64,000 nucleotides of DNA from Desulfovibrio ferrophilus (GCF_003966735.1 NZ_AP017378.1:667501-731500); one strand, 5' to 3'. Counted from the first letter of the stretch, positions 1 to 10,608 are shown. The notes: generated by a model from the letters alone, not told the origin. Made by a program: numbers and translations.

Positions 1-2011
<2,011 letters not shown>

Positions 2012-2057
2012 TTTACTATAGAACAACTACATCCTTCCTTATTAACTAATATATTTG

Positions 2058-2173
2058 TCCTGGTGCCCATGGAGAAGGGGGTACACCCGATCCCATTCCG
2101 AACTCGGAAGTTAAGCCCTTCATCGCCGATGATACTGCTGAGTAGTCAGTGGGAAAGTAGGCCGGTGCCAGGA
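2058..2173 (+). rRNA. 5S ribosomal RNA
   Basis: About 116 nt starting 47 nt after the 23S end. The terminal helix pairs TCCTGG at the start with CCAGGA at the end, and the internal CCCATTCCGAACTCGGAAGT block is the standard 5S loop A/helix II-III sequence. It belongs to the same rRNA transcript as the 23S gene and is followed by a strong hairpin terminator. Confidence 0.95.
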
Positions 2174-2183
2174 CTCTCTTTTG

Positions 2184-2221
2184 GAAAGGCCCGCAAGCTA
2201 ACAAGCTTGTGGGCCTTTCTG
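2184..2221 (+). terminator. rRNA operon intrinsic terminator
   Basis: A long inverted repeat, AAAGGCCCGCAAGCT paired with AGCTTGTGGGCCTTT across an AACA loop, ends in a short T-rich tail immediately after the 5S gene. Confidence 0.85.
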
Positions 2222-2593
2222 CGTTGGAGACAGCCTTACCTACAGTGCAAAATGAAAGTTGCGACGACGGTGATCAACGTGTCTGTCAGGTGTTCTGCCG
2301 GGGGGAGGAACGCTTTGATTGGGGCCGTTACGCCAGCCACGGCCATAAGCGCGGTCAGCCAGGCATAGGCCTCTTGTCCAGGCATCACGGGCTCCAGAGG
2401 GGTGCTGTGAGGTGCAACTGAATCCAATCATTAAGCCTTGGCATGGCTATATTATAACTCGCAGTGACTGTGTTCCCTTGATCATTCAGTCTGGAGGCTT
2501 GTTTACACTGAGCGCGTCAACTGGTAGAAATCACAGCGAATCAGAGTGCCATTGAAATCAGATACTGGTGGTTCTGAATACAAGGAGAATCTC
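2221..2593. other. intergenic stretch between rRNA operon and lipoprotein gene
   Basis: Apart from the weak 49-aa frame on the minus strand, I see no RNA gene, repeat or clear operator here. The last 30 bases hold the ribosome site (AAGGAG at 2582) of the lipoprotein gene. Confidence 0.5.
2236..2385 (-). CDS. putative small membrane protein (49 aa), unrecognised
   Basis: I do not recognise this gene. The frame gives a 49-residue hydrophobic protein with two possible short membrane stretches (around AWLTALMAVAGV and LITVVATFIL). I chose the ATG at 2385 because a GGAG lies 6-7 nt upstream; the frame can be extended to a TTG at 2427 without a better ribosome site. It converges on the rRNA terminator and stands alone. 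The size and hydrophobicity resemble small phage holin-like or remnant membrane proteins, but that is only an impression. A chance open frame is possible. Confidence 0.35.
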   Translation of the reverse strand: MPGQEAYAWLTALMAVAGVTAPIKAFLPPAEHLTDTLITVVATFILHCR

Positions 2594-2986
2594 ATGAAGA
2601 TGAAATCTATCAGAAAAAACATGTCCATTTTACTTGTCTTGTTAGCTCTAGCTGGCCTGAGTGGCTGTGCCGTTGTCGCTGCTGGCATGGCTGGTGGTGG
2701 GACATATGTCTATGTTTCAGGCTGGGGCAAGAAGGTCTATAACGTGGATCTTGATGTGGCGTACAATGCATCTGTTGATGCTTGTCAGTCTCTAGGCTTG
2801 AAGATTCAATCCAGAGAGCGCCATCTTGCTGATGCGAGTATCAAGGCGCTTGATGGTGATTCCGAGGTTTGGATCGATTTGGAAAGCGAAAATCCCCGAG
2901 TAACCGAGATTGCTGTACGTGTTGGTTATCTGGGCGACAAGGTTGCCTCTGAACGTGTATTGGCCAGGATCGAGAAAGAATTGTAG
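2594..2986 (+). CDS. DUF3568-like lipoprotein (130 aa)
   Basis: A small exported lipoprotein: basic start, hydrophobic core and the lipobox LSGC at residues 22-25, followed by a Gly-rich turn (MAGGGTYVYVSG) and a roughly 85-residue alpha/beta domain. The pattern (lipobox, short Gly/Ala linker, VYVSGW, then a domain whose sequence runs YNASVDACQSLGLKIQSRE) is that of the DUF3568 family, which has no known biochemical function. I chose the ATG at 2594, 6 nt after AAGGAG, over the longer frame from 2546 because it gives a proper signal peptide. It is monocistronic, with its own terminator just downstream. Confidence 0.8.
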   Translation: MKMKSIRKNMSILLVLLALAGLSGCAVVAAGMAGGGTYVYVSGWGKKVYNVDLDVAYNASVDACQSLGLKIQSRERHLADASIKALDGDSEVWIDLESENPRVTEIAVRVGYLGDKVASERVLARIEKEL

Positions 2987-3013
2987 TTTTGCATATGACT
3001 TCTGTTTGATCTG

Positions 3014-3038
3014 GCCCGCTTTGGCGGGCTTTTTTTTT
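3014..3038 (+). terminator. intrinsic terminator after DUF3568 lipoprotein
   Basis: Perfect GCCCGC/GCGGGC stem with a four-base loop followed by nine consecutive T bases. Confidence 0.9.
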
Positions 3039-3093
3039 GACTGGCGGTAAGCAGGACTTACATTGAGGGAAGACATCCATTGAGAGGTTACCA

Positions 3094-3723
3094 ATGCCAG
3101 CACGAACAGTCATATCCCTTACGGCTCCACAAGAACTGCGCGATCGAATCCTTGAGGCCACAGGTGAAGTGATCTCCAAAAGAGGACCGTGCAAGGTTAC
3201 GTTGTCTGCAATTGCCATCCAGGCAAAAGTTGATGAGGCTCTGATTACACGTCTGTTTGGTGGGCTTGCACACGTTCTTGATGATTTCGCCATGTCTGAT
3301 CGGTTTTGGCCACCCATTAGCGAGTTAGCTGGTGGTGATCCTCAAGAGTTGAGCAAGAGACCCTTGGGTGATCAGATGTCGGTCTTCTTTAAGAATTATC
3401 TTCGAGCTCTTCGGCGTCGCCCTTGGACTCTCGCCGTTATGGCGGAAGAAGGGCGGCAGGTTTGCCTTTTGACTCATGCTCTGGCGTATATCCGTGAACG
3501 TCGTGCACTTGAATTCTTTGAGGAGATTCTGGGGGACGATCCACCGCCAGATATAGATTTGCCAGCTGTGATTCTGCTGATGGCTCTGGCAGTATCACGA
3601 ACCGGGATTCTGTCAACGCGCCTGAAGTCCATCGGCGGAGTCGATCTTGAATCTGATGCCGGTTGGGAACGCATCGAGAGAACAATTGAATTGATGCTGA
3701 CCAGAGCGTTATCTGAATCCTAG
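3094..3723 (+). CDS. TetR/AcrR-family transcriptional regulator (209 aa)
   Basis: The N-terminal 60 residues have the TetR helix-turn-helix layout: helix 1 at RDRILEATGEVISKRG, then VTLSAIAIQAKVDEALITRLFGG. This recognition region is unusual because the common YYHF/LYHYF motif is replaced by LITRLFGG, so DNA specificity cannot be guessed. The remaining 140 residues are a mostly helical effector domain with a long linker (residues 60-90). The ATG at 3094 has GAGAGG about 8 nt upstream. It stands alone between the DUF3568 lipoprotein and an unknown gene, so no target is indicated by context, and I see no clear palindrome at its own promoter. Confidence 0.75.
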   Translation: MPARTVISLTAPQELRDRILEATGEVISKRGPCKVTLSAIAIQAKVDEALITRLFGGLAHVLDDFAMSDRFWPPISELAGGDPQELSKRPLGDQMSVFFKNYLRALRRRPWTLAVMAEEGRQVCLLTHALAYIRERRALEFFEEILGDDPPPDIDLPAVILLMALAVSRTGILSTRLKSIGGVDLESDAGWERIERTIELMLTRALSES

Positions 3724-3975
3724 AATATATGCGTAACGTTCCAACAGATAGTGAAATTTAATTTTGGCTTAGAGAGAGGCGATTTTGTGCTCATTCAGTG
3801 TCGAATATTTGAGTCGGACTGTTTTTGTCGGGATAATTTGCCCTGGCGTTTTCTTAACAATACTGAAATTCATTTGAAAATCGATTGTGGCACCGCAGTT
3901 GCTAGCATTGAACTAGACGGGGCGGTCCCTCTTCGGGACCAGGATGTCGTCCCGTCCTAGCCGAAGGAGGCGGCC

Positions 3976-4311
3976 ATGCGCGACGCCATTAGCCATGCAT
4001 CGAAAGCGTTTGAGGATTCCGGGTCTGCATTCCACAAGCATTTTGCAGGAGCGCACAAGGTCCATCTGACCGACGTGAGTTTCAGCGACAACGCCAAGTA
4101 TACCATCGGCCTTGCGGTCAAAGACATTGCGTCGCAGTTGGGCTTGTTCGATCATGAGATCACCAAGCGCCTGACGGGTGAAATGTACTGGCTGGAGGAG
4201 AGTGAAGATCTCGTGATTATCTTTGCGGTGCCAGAAATCGATGCGGACATGCTGGTTGAGATACCCCGTGATCACTGGTGGTTCAAGGATGCCGACAAGG
4301 CCACACAATAG
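3976..4311 (+). CDS. conserved-looking hypothetical protein (111 aa)
   Basis: Not recognised. It is a small soluble acidic protein with no signal peptide or membrane segment. The C-terminal half has alternating hydrophobic strands (MYWLEESEDLVIIFAVPEID) followed by a Trp/Asp-rich end (DHWWFKD). The ATG at 3976 is preceded by an ideal AAGGAGG with 7 nt spacing, which makes expression likely. It is followed within 100 bases by a bidirectional terminator and faces the MFS-acetyltransferase gene convergently. No functional inference is possible from its neighbours. Confidence 0.7.
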   Translation: MRDAISHASKAFEDSGSAFHKHFAGAHKVHLTDVSFSDNAKYTIGLAVKDIASQLGLFDHEITKRLTGEMYWLEESEDLVIIFAVPEIDADMLVEIPRDHWWFKDADKATQ

Positions 4312-4398
4312 TGGGAGTACAAGGCTTTTTGATTTGTACTAAAGTGTTTCAAGTTCTAGTTCAATAGCAGGATTGGTCATAGATCTGCAGTGTATGAG

Positions 4399-4430
4399 AA
4401 AAGCCCCGCTACTGAAACAACGGGGCTTTT
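4399..4430. terminator. bidirectional intrinsic terminator
   Basis: AAAAGCCCCG and CGGGGCTTTT form a 10-bp stem with a 12-base loop, T-rich on both strands. It sits between the convergent unknown gene (plus strand) and the MFS-GNAT gene (minus strand) and can serve both. Confidence 0.85.
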
Positions 4431-4447
4431 CTTTGCTGAATTGGTGG

Positions 4448-6232
4448 CTAGAGCATTTTTTCCAGTTGTATCCTGGCCAAAGTGCGGCCGTCCGGGGCCT
4501 CGCGGGTATCCATCCCCACGGGCTGGAAACCAAGCCTGCCATAGAAGAGCAGTGCCGCAGTATTCTCACTGATACAGCGGACCCTCAGACGGTCGGATTT
4601 AAAGTCTGCTTTTGCTTTCTCTTCCATGATTTCCATGAGATAGGCCCCAACACCTTGGCGTCTGAATTTAGGTGCCACGACAACATTGCCCACTTCGCAA
4701 ACTCCTCCATGTGCGCAGGATACGAAATTGGCGTATCCTGCAAGGTCTTCTTCGCACAGCGCCACGGTGGGCGCATGGCGTTGTTCTGCCATGACCAACA
4801 ACTGCTTGGTTGTCAGGGGCGGGGCGATCTTGGGGAACATATACATCAGTTCCCGTTCGGTCTTGGGGAATCCACAGATGGCCGGGGCATCCTCTTCATG
4901 CAAATCGCGGAAGGTCAGGCCTGTGCACTGAGGTCGGGTAGGTATGGCGTCCTCGGGGCCAAGGTCGGATTCGGCCTCGGCACGCTTGGCTGGTTTGACC
5001 TGGGCTATGCAGCCAGCTCCGATGATGCATGCGATACCACAGGTGGTGAATGCCAAGGGGAAGTTCCCCATGTCACCCAGCATGCCGCCGAGGATTGGTC
5101 CAAGGATACCACCCACACCGTACGCGAGGAAAACAAACGGGTAGTTTTGGCCCACGCGTTTGGTGCCAAAGGTGTCTGCCGTGATGGTGGGGAACAGGGC
5201 GAAGTTGCCGCCGAAGTTGAAGCCGATGAGTGCAGCTCCGAGGTAGAGCATGTGCTCTTGCCCGGCCATGAAGGTGAAGGCAATGACAAAGAACCCTTGA
5301 GTTGTTGTCATGATCAGAATGGAACGTTTGCGTCCGATTTTGTCGCTGATGATGCCCCAGGCGATGCGTCCCAGTCCATTCATGATACTGAAGAAAACGG
5401 CCATGGCCGTTCCTGCTACTCCGCTGGCTTCGGCCTTGGAAAGACCTGCTGCCTGTAAAGCTTCCATGGGATAGAGCTTCATCAGGCCAATGGACATCAA
5501 TCCGGCACCTGCGCTGATGACGAAGGTCAGGAAAATGAGATAAAATTGAGGTGTTTCGAGCATCTCACCAACACTGAAATCCGATGTCCCAGTGCCCGCG
5601 CTGTTGTCATTGGTGGGCTTGGGAGGAATGTAGCCCTCGGGAGTCCACCCTGGAGGAGGGAAAACCATCCAGATGCCACCCAAGAGGACCAGGCCCGTGA
5701 AGGCAACACCGTAGACCGTGAAAGTGCCGCCCAGGCCGATGTCCGCAATGAGGTGGCCCCAGGCCCCGGCCAGTTTGACCCAGAGCATGGCTCCGAAACC
5801 GAAACCGGCAACGGCAAGGCCAGTGATCATTCCTTTTTTGTCTGGGAACCAGCGCATGCCCACGGCGATGGGAACAACGTATCCGATGCCGATACCCGCA
5901 CCGCCGATGATGCCAATGAAGAGAGTTACGGTCAGAAAGTCGGTTGGCCCAAATAAGCCTGCCAGGGTGTACCCCAAGCCAAGAACCGCACCACCGAGCC
6001 ACGCAAGTTTGCGAGGCCCCCATTCGGGGAGTTTTCGCCCTGCCCAGACCATGACCGCTGCAAAGGTCACCAACCCGACGGAAAAGACGATTTGGGTCTG
6101 CAGCTTGGTCCAGCCTGCATTGATGAGTGCAGGAGTGAAGACGGACCATGCATAGATTGCCCCCAGGCAGAGCTGGATCAGGATCGCGCCAAGGACGACG
6201 AGCCATCTGTTCATGACGGAATCGGTGGACAT
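4448..6232 (-). CDS. OFA-type MFS transporter fused to a GNAT acetyltransferase domain (594 aa)
   Basis: Residues 1-425 form a 12-segment major facilitator like the oxalate:formate antiporter (OFA) family: NRWLVVLGAILIQLCLGAIY at the start, and a loop 8-9 motif DKIGRKRS. Most OFA proteins end near 420-450 residues. Here the frame continues through a linker into a domain of about 155 residues (436-594) with GNAT features: the acetyl-CoA motif RRQGVGAYLM and the C-terminal NTAALLFYGRLGF motif. The ATG at 6232 was chosen over upstream codons because of AAGGAG 10 nt before it. The transported substrate is unknown; a small monocarboxylate is plausible from the family. The fusion is a single uninterrupted frame. 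Transcription ends at the bidirectional terminator. Confidence 0.88.
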   Translation of the reverse strand: MSTDSVMNRWLVVLGAILIQLCLGAIYAWSVFTPALINAGWTKLQTQIVFSVGLVTFAAVMVWAGRKLPEWGPRKLAWLGGAVLGLGYTLAGLFGPTDFLTVTLFIGIIGGAGIGIGYVVPIAVGMRWFPDKKGMITGLAVAGFGFGAMLWVKLAGAWGHLIADIGLGGTFTVYGVAFTGLVLLGGIWMVFPPPGWTPEGYIPPKPTNDNSAGTGTSDFSVGEMLETPQFYLIFLTFVISAGAGLMSIGLMKLYPMEALQAAGLSKAEASGVAGTAMAVFFSIMNGLGRIAWGIISDKIGRKRSILIMTTTQGFFVIAFTFMAGQEHMLYLGAALIGFNFGGNFALFPTITADTFGTKRVGQNYPFVFLAYGVGGILGPILGGMLGDMGNFPLAFTTCGIACIIGAGCIAQVKPAKRAEAESDLGPEDAIPTRPQCTGLTFRDLHEEDAPAICGFPKTERELMYMFPKIAPPLTTKQLLVMAEQRHAPTVALCEEDLAGYANFVSCAHGGVCEVGNVVVAPKFRRQGVGAYLMEIMEEKAKADFKSDRLRVRCISENTAALLFYGRLGFQPVGMDTREAPDGRTLARIQLEKML

Positions 6233-6510
6233 GGAGAGAGTGCTCCTTCGTAATTGAGAAAGTGCCGCGTCTATCGACCGGGCGCGCGAGGCCTGTCCCC
6301 GCACCGGCGCTAATCAAATAAATGGAATGATACCAGAAGGCAGTGGGAAATCGGTGAACGGTTCCTTCCGGGCGGTCTGTGGAGTAGTCACTAAATTATT
6401 CAAAACCCTTTCATTCAATTCACGTATTGGGTATTATGAACCTTGTTTGGCGAATTTCAACCCACTTATGGGTAATATCTTAACAATTCTAAAATGCTGA
6501 GGAAATGATT

Positions 6511-7554
6511 ATGAGCAGAATGAAATGCATGTTTATCCTCGCCGCGTTGGCCATCGGTGTGGTGCTGATGCTCGGCGCAGGCTCGGCTCAGGCCAAGCTG
6601 GTCCCCAAGGTTGACGGCTTTGTGTTGTTTACGGATTACTCCGGGTCCATGGCCATGCGCCATGAAGCAGAAGGAGTGAAGAAGATCACTCTTGCCAAGC
6701 AGGTCTTGCTGGGCATGAATGAGAAGATTCCTGCCTTGGGCTATGAAGCCGGAATGGCAACCTTTGCCCCCTTTGAGCACAAGTGGCAGGGCAAGTATGG
6801 CAAGACCCAGATTGCCGAAGCTGCGGGAAGTCTGAGCGAAGATTTTCCAATCTTTGGTCGCATGACCCCCATGGGTGATGGTTTTTCCGCCTTGGCTCCT
6901 GCGCTGGAAGGGATGAATGGCAAGGTCGCCGTGATTATTTTTTCCGATGGCGTGAGCAACGAGGGGATGGATCCTGTTGCCGAAGCTACGACCCTGTATC
7001 AGGCTGCCCGAGGCCGTCTCTGCTTCCATGTAGTTTCCTTTGCGGATACTGCCGCAGGACAGAAGATCCTTGATGATATCGCCGCCTTGTCCGGTTGTTC
7101 CGTGTCTGCCTCAGGCCCGGCCCTGTTGGCTGACGGCGCCGCTATGGACCAGTTTGTGCGCGATGTCTTCTATGATGAAGTTGCCGATGCCGCTCCTGCT
7201 CCTGTCGTTATGGAGAAGGTCGATGAAGTCATCGAACTGCGCATTCCCTTTGATTTCGATTCTGCCAAGATTCGGGACGACGTGATGCCTATTCTGGATG
7301 AGGCCGCTGAGATGCTCATGAATGCCGACCGTCCGGCCATTTTGGAAGGGCATACCTGTAACATCGGTCCCGATGCCTACAACCAGGGCCTGTCCGAACG
7401 CCGTGCGCAATCCGTTAAGCAGTATCTGGTGGGCAAGGGTGTTCCTGCTGTCAGGCTTGGGACTTCCGGCATGGGTGAGTCCATGCCCAAGTATGACAAC
7501 AACAACGAGGAAGGACGCAAGCTGAACCGTAGGGTTGAGGTGTTCCTCAAGTAA
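6511..7554 (+). CDS. VWA domain plus OmpA-type peptidoglycan-binding protein (347 aa)
   Basis: An exported protein with a signal peptide ending near GSAQA. It is followed by a von Willebrand factor A domain (about residues 33-220) with the metal-site motif DYSGS and a later FSDGVSN, then an OmpA C-terminal domain (about 235-347) carrying FDFDSAKIRDD, GHTCNIG and the NRRVEVFL end. The OmpA domain should bind peptidoglycan in the periplasm, and the VWA domain probably binds a protein partner through a divalent cation. Two in-frame ATGs exist (6505 and 6511); the second has the better distance from GAGG. It is monocistronic, with a strong terminator directly downstream. A role in envelope organisation is an inference. 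Confidence 0.88.
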   Translation: MSRMKCMFILAALAIGVVLMLGAGSAQAKLVPKVDGFVLFTDYSGSMAMRHEAEGVKKITLAKQVLLGMNEKIPALGYEAGMATFAPFEHKWQGKYGKTQIAEAAGSLSEDFPIFGRMTPMGDGFSALAPALEGMNGKVAVIIFSDGVSNEGMDPVAEATTLYQAARGRLCFHVVSFADTAAGQKILDDIAALSGCSVSASGPALLADGAAMDQFVRDVFYDEVADAAPAPVVMEKVDEVIELRIPFDFDSAKIRDDVMPILDEAAEMLMNADRPAILEGHTCNIGPDAYNQGLSERRAQSVKQYLVGKGVPAVRLGTSGMGESMPKYDNNNEEGRKLNRRVEVFLK

Positions 7555-7569
7555 CTGGAATTTCGAAGC

Positions 7570-7602
7570 AAGGCCCGGAGTCGAAAGGCTCCGGGCCTTT
7601 TT
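7570..7602 (+). terminator. intrinsic terminator after VWA-OmpA gene
   Basis: AAGGCCCGGAG pairs perfectly with CTCCGGGCCTT across an eight-base loop, with a run of T bases. Confidence 0.9.
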
Positions 7603-7638
7603 CATTGCCCGAGCGGGGCGCTCAGAGTAAAATGCCCC

Positions 7639-8316
7639 ATGCTGAGCCGGAAAATCTTCATCTTTGCCCTGTGTGTCCTCGTGTTGCCCGCAACTCTCTG
7701 TGGCTGCAACTCCGGGGAACAAGCTTCCGAGGCCCAAGGTCCACTGCTGACTTCGCGTGCGCCAGACAAGGATTGGGCTCGCGATTTTGATGGCAACTGG
7801 GATGCTTTTTCGCCTTTGCTCACCGAGCGGGCCCCGGATAAGCAATGGGGACAGGATTTCGACCCCTCCTGGAAATTCTTTCAACCGAGTCCTCAGATCA
7901 AACCACGCTTTTCTCATTCAGCTCCCCCGGGATCTCCTGCAGCGACTCGGCGCCCTGCATTGAAAGGGGTCGTGACGTTGCGAACTGCCAGTGATAATTT
8001 TGAATTGTTTGCCAGGGACTGGCTGGTCAAGATTGGTCGCAGCCTGCGGCATACGGATGCGAATATGGATATCGCGTCCGCTCATAGTGGCTATGTCGCC
8101 AGTTTTACCAAAATAGCAACTGATTCCATGCAGTTGAAGGTCAAGCCGTCCTCCTCTCCGTCGTGTAGCTATATTGGTGTCCTTAAATATGAGGAGCACC
8201 ATTTTGAAGGGCATGGAGAAACGCACGATAAGGCGCAACAGGGGCCTTTTTCGCGAGTTGGAAGATTGAAGGTGACCGAAATATTTAGATTTGTGGCGGG
8301 GCGCTGGGTCAATTAA
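7639..8316 (+). CDS. lipoprotein with a tandem repeat, unknown function (225 aa)
   Basis: The N-terminus has a hydrophobic core and a lipobox ending in LCGC (Cys near residue 23), so it should be a membrane-anchored lipoprotein. The mature part starts with two copies of a roughly 24-residue unit of the form LLTxRAPDKxWxxDFDxxWxxF (about residues 36-83). A Pro/Ser-rich linker follows, then a globular domain of about 120 residues with FARDWLVKIGRSL and a C-terminal EIFRFVAGRWVN. I do not recognise the C-terminal domain. The gene stands between the VWA-OmpA gene and a GGDEF gene with its own spacing, so co-transcription is unclear. Confidence 0.72.
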   Translation: MLSRKIFIFALCVLVLPATLCGCNSGEQASEAQGPLLTSRAPDKDWARDFDGNWDAFSPLLTERAPDKQWGQDFDPSWKFFQPSPQIKPRFSHSAPPGSPAATRRPALKGVVTLRTASDNFELFARDWLVKIGRSLRHTDANMDIASAHSGYVASFTKIATDSMQLKVKPSSSPSCSYIGVLKYEEHHFEGHGETHDKAQQGPFSRVGRLKVTEIFRFVAGRWVN

Positions 8317-8416
8317 GAGTGTCCACCCTTCTGGTGGGCTCACCGCATGGAGCAAACAGCGCGCCCTTGTGCTATATTGAATATTCAGCCCTGTCATTGG
8401 GCAACAGGGAGCAATA

Positions 8417-9727
8417 ATGAGTGTGGACCAGACGGATGACCGGCATTCCCAATCGATGCATGATGTGACCGTGCTGTATGTGGATGCCGACCCAGTGGCG
8501 CGCGAGCAGGCCGCTGCTATTCTGAGCCGAATGGTGACGGATATCGAAGTCACGGAATCCGTCGATCAGGCTCTTGGCTTCATGAAGGATAATCCCGTCG
8601 ATATCGTGATTACGGACATTTTGGCTCCAGATCTTGATGGCATCAGGCTGATTCGGGAGATTCGAACTGCTATGCAGGATATTCCGATATTGTTGGCCTG
8701 CGGAGTCGAAGAACCGGGGCTGCTGCTCAAGGCTGCCGAACAAGATGCCGATCGTTTGCTTTTGAAGCCTTTACTGCCAGATGTCTTGGTCCCGGCTATT
8801 GCCAGCGCCGTGCGCAATGTGGAACTGCGGCGTAAGTTGGAAGCTGCTGATGGTGCGGTGCGACTGATTATGGACACTTCGCCCCATTTTGTCCTGCTGG
8901 CTGAAGATGGAGAGGTCTCTTATGTCAATGAAGGTATGCTGGCCTTTTTGGGCTTCACGACCTTTGAGGATTTCTCCCGGACAGGAGCCAAGATAGGTGA
9001 TTTTATTCAGGACTTGGACAATGAACCGTGGCCCGGGGGCGATGGCTGGCTCAGGAGCGTCATTGAGGACCCGCTGGACCGGGAGCGAATGCTGACCATC
9101 CCCAATCTGCGCGATCCCTCCAGGCGTTTGTCCTCTTTCATGATTGCCTTCAAGGAATTTCCAACCCCAGGGCGCTATCTCTTGACACTGGCAGATGTAA
9201 CCGAACTGGAGGATGAGAAGCGGGCCTTGATGGACGAAGCCTCCACGGATCCACTGACTGGAGCCCTCAACCGTCGCCGGTTCATGGATATGCTGGCCGA
9301 ATTAGAAAAGACTGCTACCCACGGAGGCAGCCAGTATTCGGTGATCATGTTCGATGTTGATCATTTCAAGCGTGTGAATGACGAATGGGGCCATGACGTG
9401 GGCGACGTTGTCCTCAAGGAGTTGACCAAGCTGGTTCTGAACAACGCACGCAGTTCGGACGTGCTGGCGCGTTGGGGTGGAGAGGAGTTTATGGTCCTGA
9501 CTCCCAATTCGGACCACCGCCGGGCAAACCGTGTGGCGGAACGGCTGCGGCGTAAGGTAGAAGGATACGATTTTCCAGGTGTTCCCCAGGTGATCAGCGC
9601 CAGCTTTGGCGTGGCCCAGGCGACTGCGGGGGAATCCACCTCGTCATTGCTCAAGCGGGTGGATGAAGCCTTGTATCAGGCCAAGCATCTTGGCCGGAAC
9701 AGGGTTGTGCTTTCATCACCTGGATGA
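8417..9727 (+). CDS. REC-PAS-GGDEF diguanylate cyclase response regulator (436 aa)
   Basis: It probably synthesises cyclic di-GMP under phosphorelay control. Residues 18-135 are a receiver domain with the phospho-acceptor Asp67 in VITDILAPDLDG. Residues 140-275 are a PAS-like domain (MDTSPHFVLLAEDGEVSYVN). Residues 280-436 are a GGDEF domain with DPLTGALNRRRF, FDVDHFKRVND and the intact active loop GGEEF near 354. An RxxD inhibitory site (RSSD) lies five residues before GGEEF, so product inhibition is expected. The cytosolic location follows from the absence of membrane segments. No cognate kinase is adjacent, so its partner is unknown. Confidence 0.92.
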   Translation: MSVDQTDDRHSQSMHDVTVLYVDADPVAREQAAAILSRMVTDIEVTESVDQALGFMKDNPVDIVITDILAPDLDGIRLIREIRTAMQDIPILLACGVEEPGLLLKAAEQDADRLLLKPLLPDVLVPAIASAVRNVELRRKLEAADGAVRLIMDTSPHFVLLAEDGEVSYVNEGMLAFLGFTTFEDFSRTGAKIGDFIQDLDNEPWPGGDGWLRSVIEDPLDRERMLTIPNLRDPSRRLSSFMIAFKEFPTPGRYLLTLADVTELEDEKRALMDEASTDPLTGALNRRRFMDMLAELEKTATHGGSQYSVIMFDVDHFKRVNDEWGHDVGDVVLKELTKLVLNNARSSDVLARWGGEEFMVLTPNSDHRRANRVAERLRRKVEGYDFPGVPQVISASFGVAQATAGESTSSLLKRVDEALYQAKHLGRNRVVLSSPG

Positions 9728-9879
9728 ACCAGTGGTTTGAAATGTTGAGTTGCTATCCAACCTACTGAAATGAATATTTATATATAGGTTGTGGCGCATG
9801 TTTTGCTTGCTTTGCGACCTATTGTTGCCTATATGATTCGCTCTTGCGAGTGACAGTTCATTTTTCCCTGGAGGATCCC

Positions 9880-10470
9880 ATGAGCGCTGCTGAAAATGTA
9901 CATTTTATTGGTGAGAATAACGAAGAGCAGAAAGCGGCTGTACAGCCGCAAGCTGCCGAGGCCGTAGACAAGACCAGCCGGGACATGGGCAAAGTCGCCC
10001 TGCTTGTGGCGATTCTGTCTGTCGTTTTGCTTGTCGTGTTTTTCTTTGGCCTGAATCAGAATATTTCCGGCCTGTCCACTCGAGTGGATAACTTGGGTGT
10101 GTTGAAGAACGACGTTGATGCCCTTGGCGGGCGGATGAACGTCGTTGAGGATCGTCTGGTCACCTTGGAAGGATTGCCTCTGAAGGCCAAGAAAATGGTC
10201 ATGGGCACCATGCTTCAGGAGATGGCTCAACGTGCTGCCTATCTGAGCACGCAGCTAGATGGTGAGGGCCAGAATGCAAGATTGCAGCAGGCCATTGAGC
10301 TGATGCAGCAGGTCCAGGTTGAGGTTATTCAGGAAGCTGAGATTGCTCCTGCGGTGCCTGCCACCCCGGTCGTCGATACTCCTGCAATTGTGGTTCCTGA
10401 AGTCGAGACCCCGGCTGGTCAGGTTCCTGAAGCAGCAGCTCCTGCCGTGGAGTCCGGTCAGGCAGAATAA
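9880..10470 (+). CDS. single-pass membrane protein with coiled coil and Pro/Val-rich tail (196 aa)
   Basis: Not assigned to a known family. After a charged cytoplasmic start comes one transmembrane segment (about residues 39-60, VALLVAILSVVLLVVFFFGL). Next is a heptad-like region with repeated LSTRVDNL/LKNDVDALGGRMNVVEDRL that looks like a coiled coil. A tail of about 50 residues follows, rich in Pro, Val, Ala and Glu (VPATPVVDTPAIVVPE). The ATG at 9880 follows GGAGGATCCC, so I prefer it to the longer frame from 9844. The gene is monocistronic, with a terminator 25 bases downstream. A structural or scaffold role at the membrane is an inference only. Confidence 0.72.
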   Translation: MSAAENVHFIGENNEEQKAAVQPQAAEAVDKTSRDMGKVALLVAILSVVLLVVFFFGLNQNISGLSTRVDNLGVLKNDVDALGGRMNVVEDRLVTLEGLPLKAKKMVMGTMLQEMAQRAAYLSTQLDGEGQNARLQQAIELMQQVQVEVIQEAEIAPAVPATPVVDTPAIVVPEVETPAGQVPEAAAPAVESGQAE

Positions 10471-10495
10471 CTCTCCCGAATCTGTCTCTTTTCAG

Positions 10496-10533
10496 GGCGG
10501 AAGGCGTAAGCGCCTTCCGCCTTTTTGTTTTTT
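10496..10533 (+). terminator. intrinsic terminator
   Basis: GGCGGAAGGCG and CGCCTTCCGCC form a perfect 11-bp stem with a TAAG tetraloop and a T-rich tail. Confidence 0.92.
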
Positions 10534-10608
10534 ATGGCAACATTGATGTAAATTCCACACCGGGGCATGAAGCAGTTGGGCTGATCGTCCCGGTGGTCAT
10601 CGAGTGCT

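Noticed and set aside
3751-3960. A 69-codon plus-strand frame starting with GTG
   Set aside because: No ribosome site, no recognisable sequence features, and codon use unlike the neighbours.
4373-5458. A 361-codon plus-strand frame opposite the MFS-GNAT gene
   Set aside because: Antisense shadow of a gene with clear family motifs; its own sequence has no domain.
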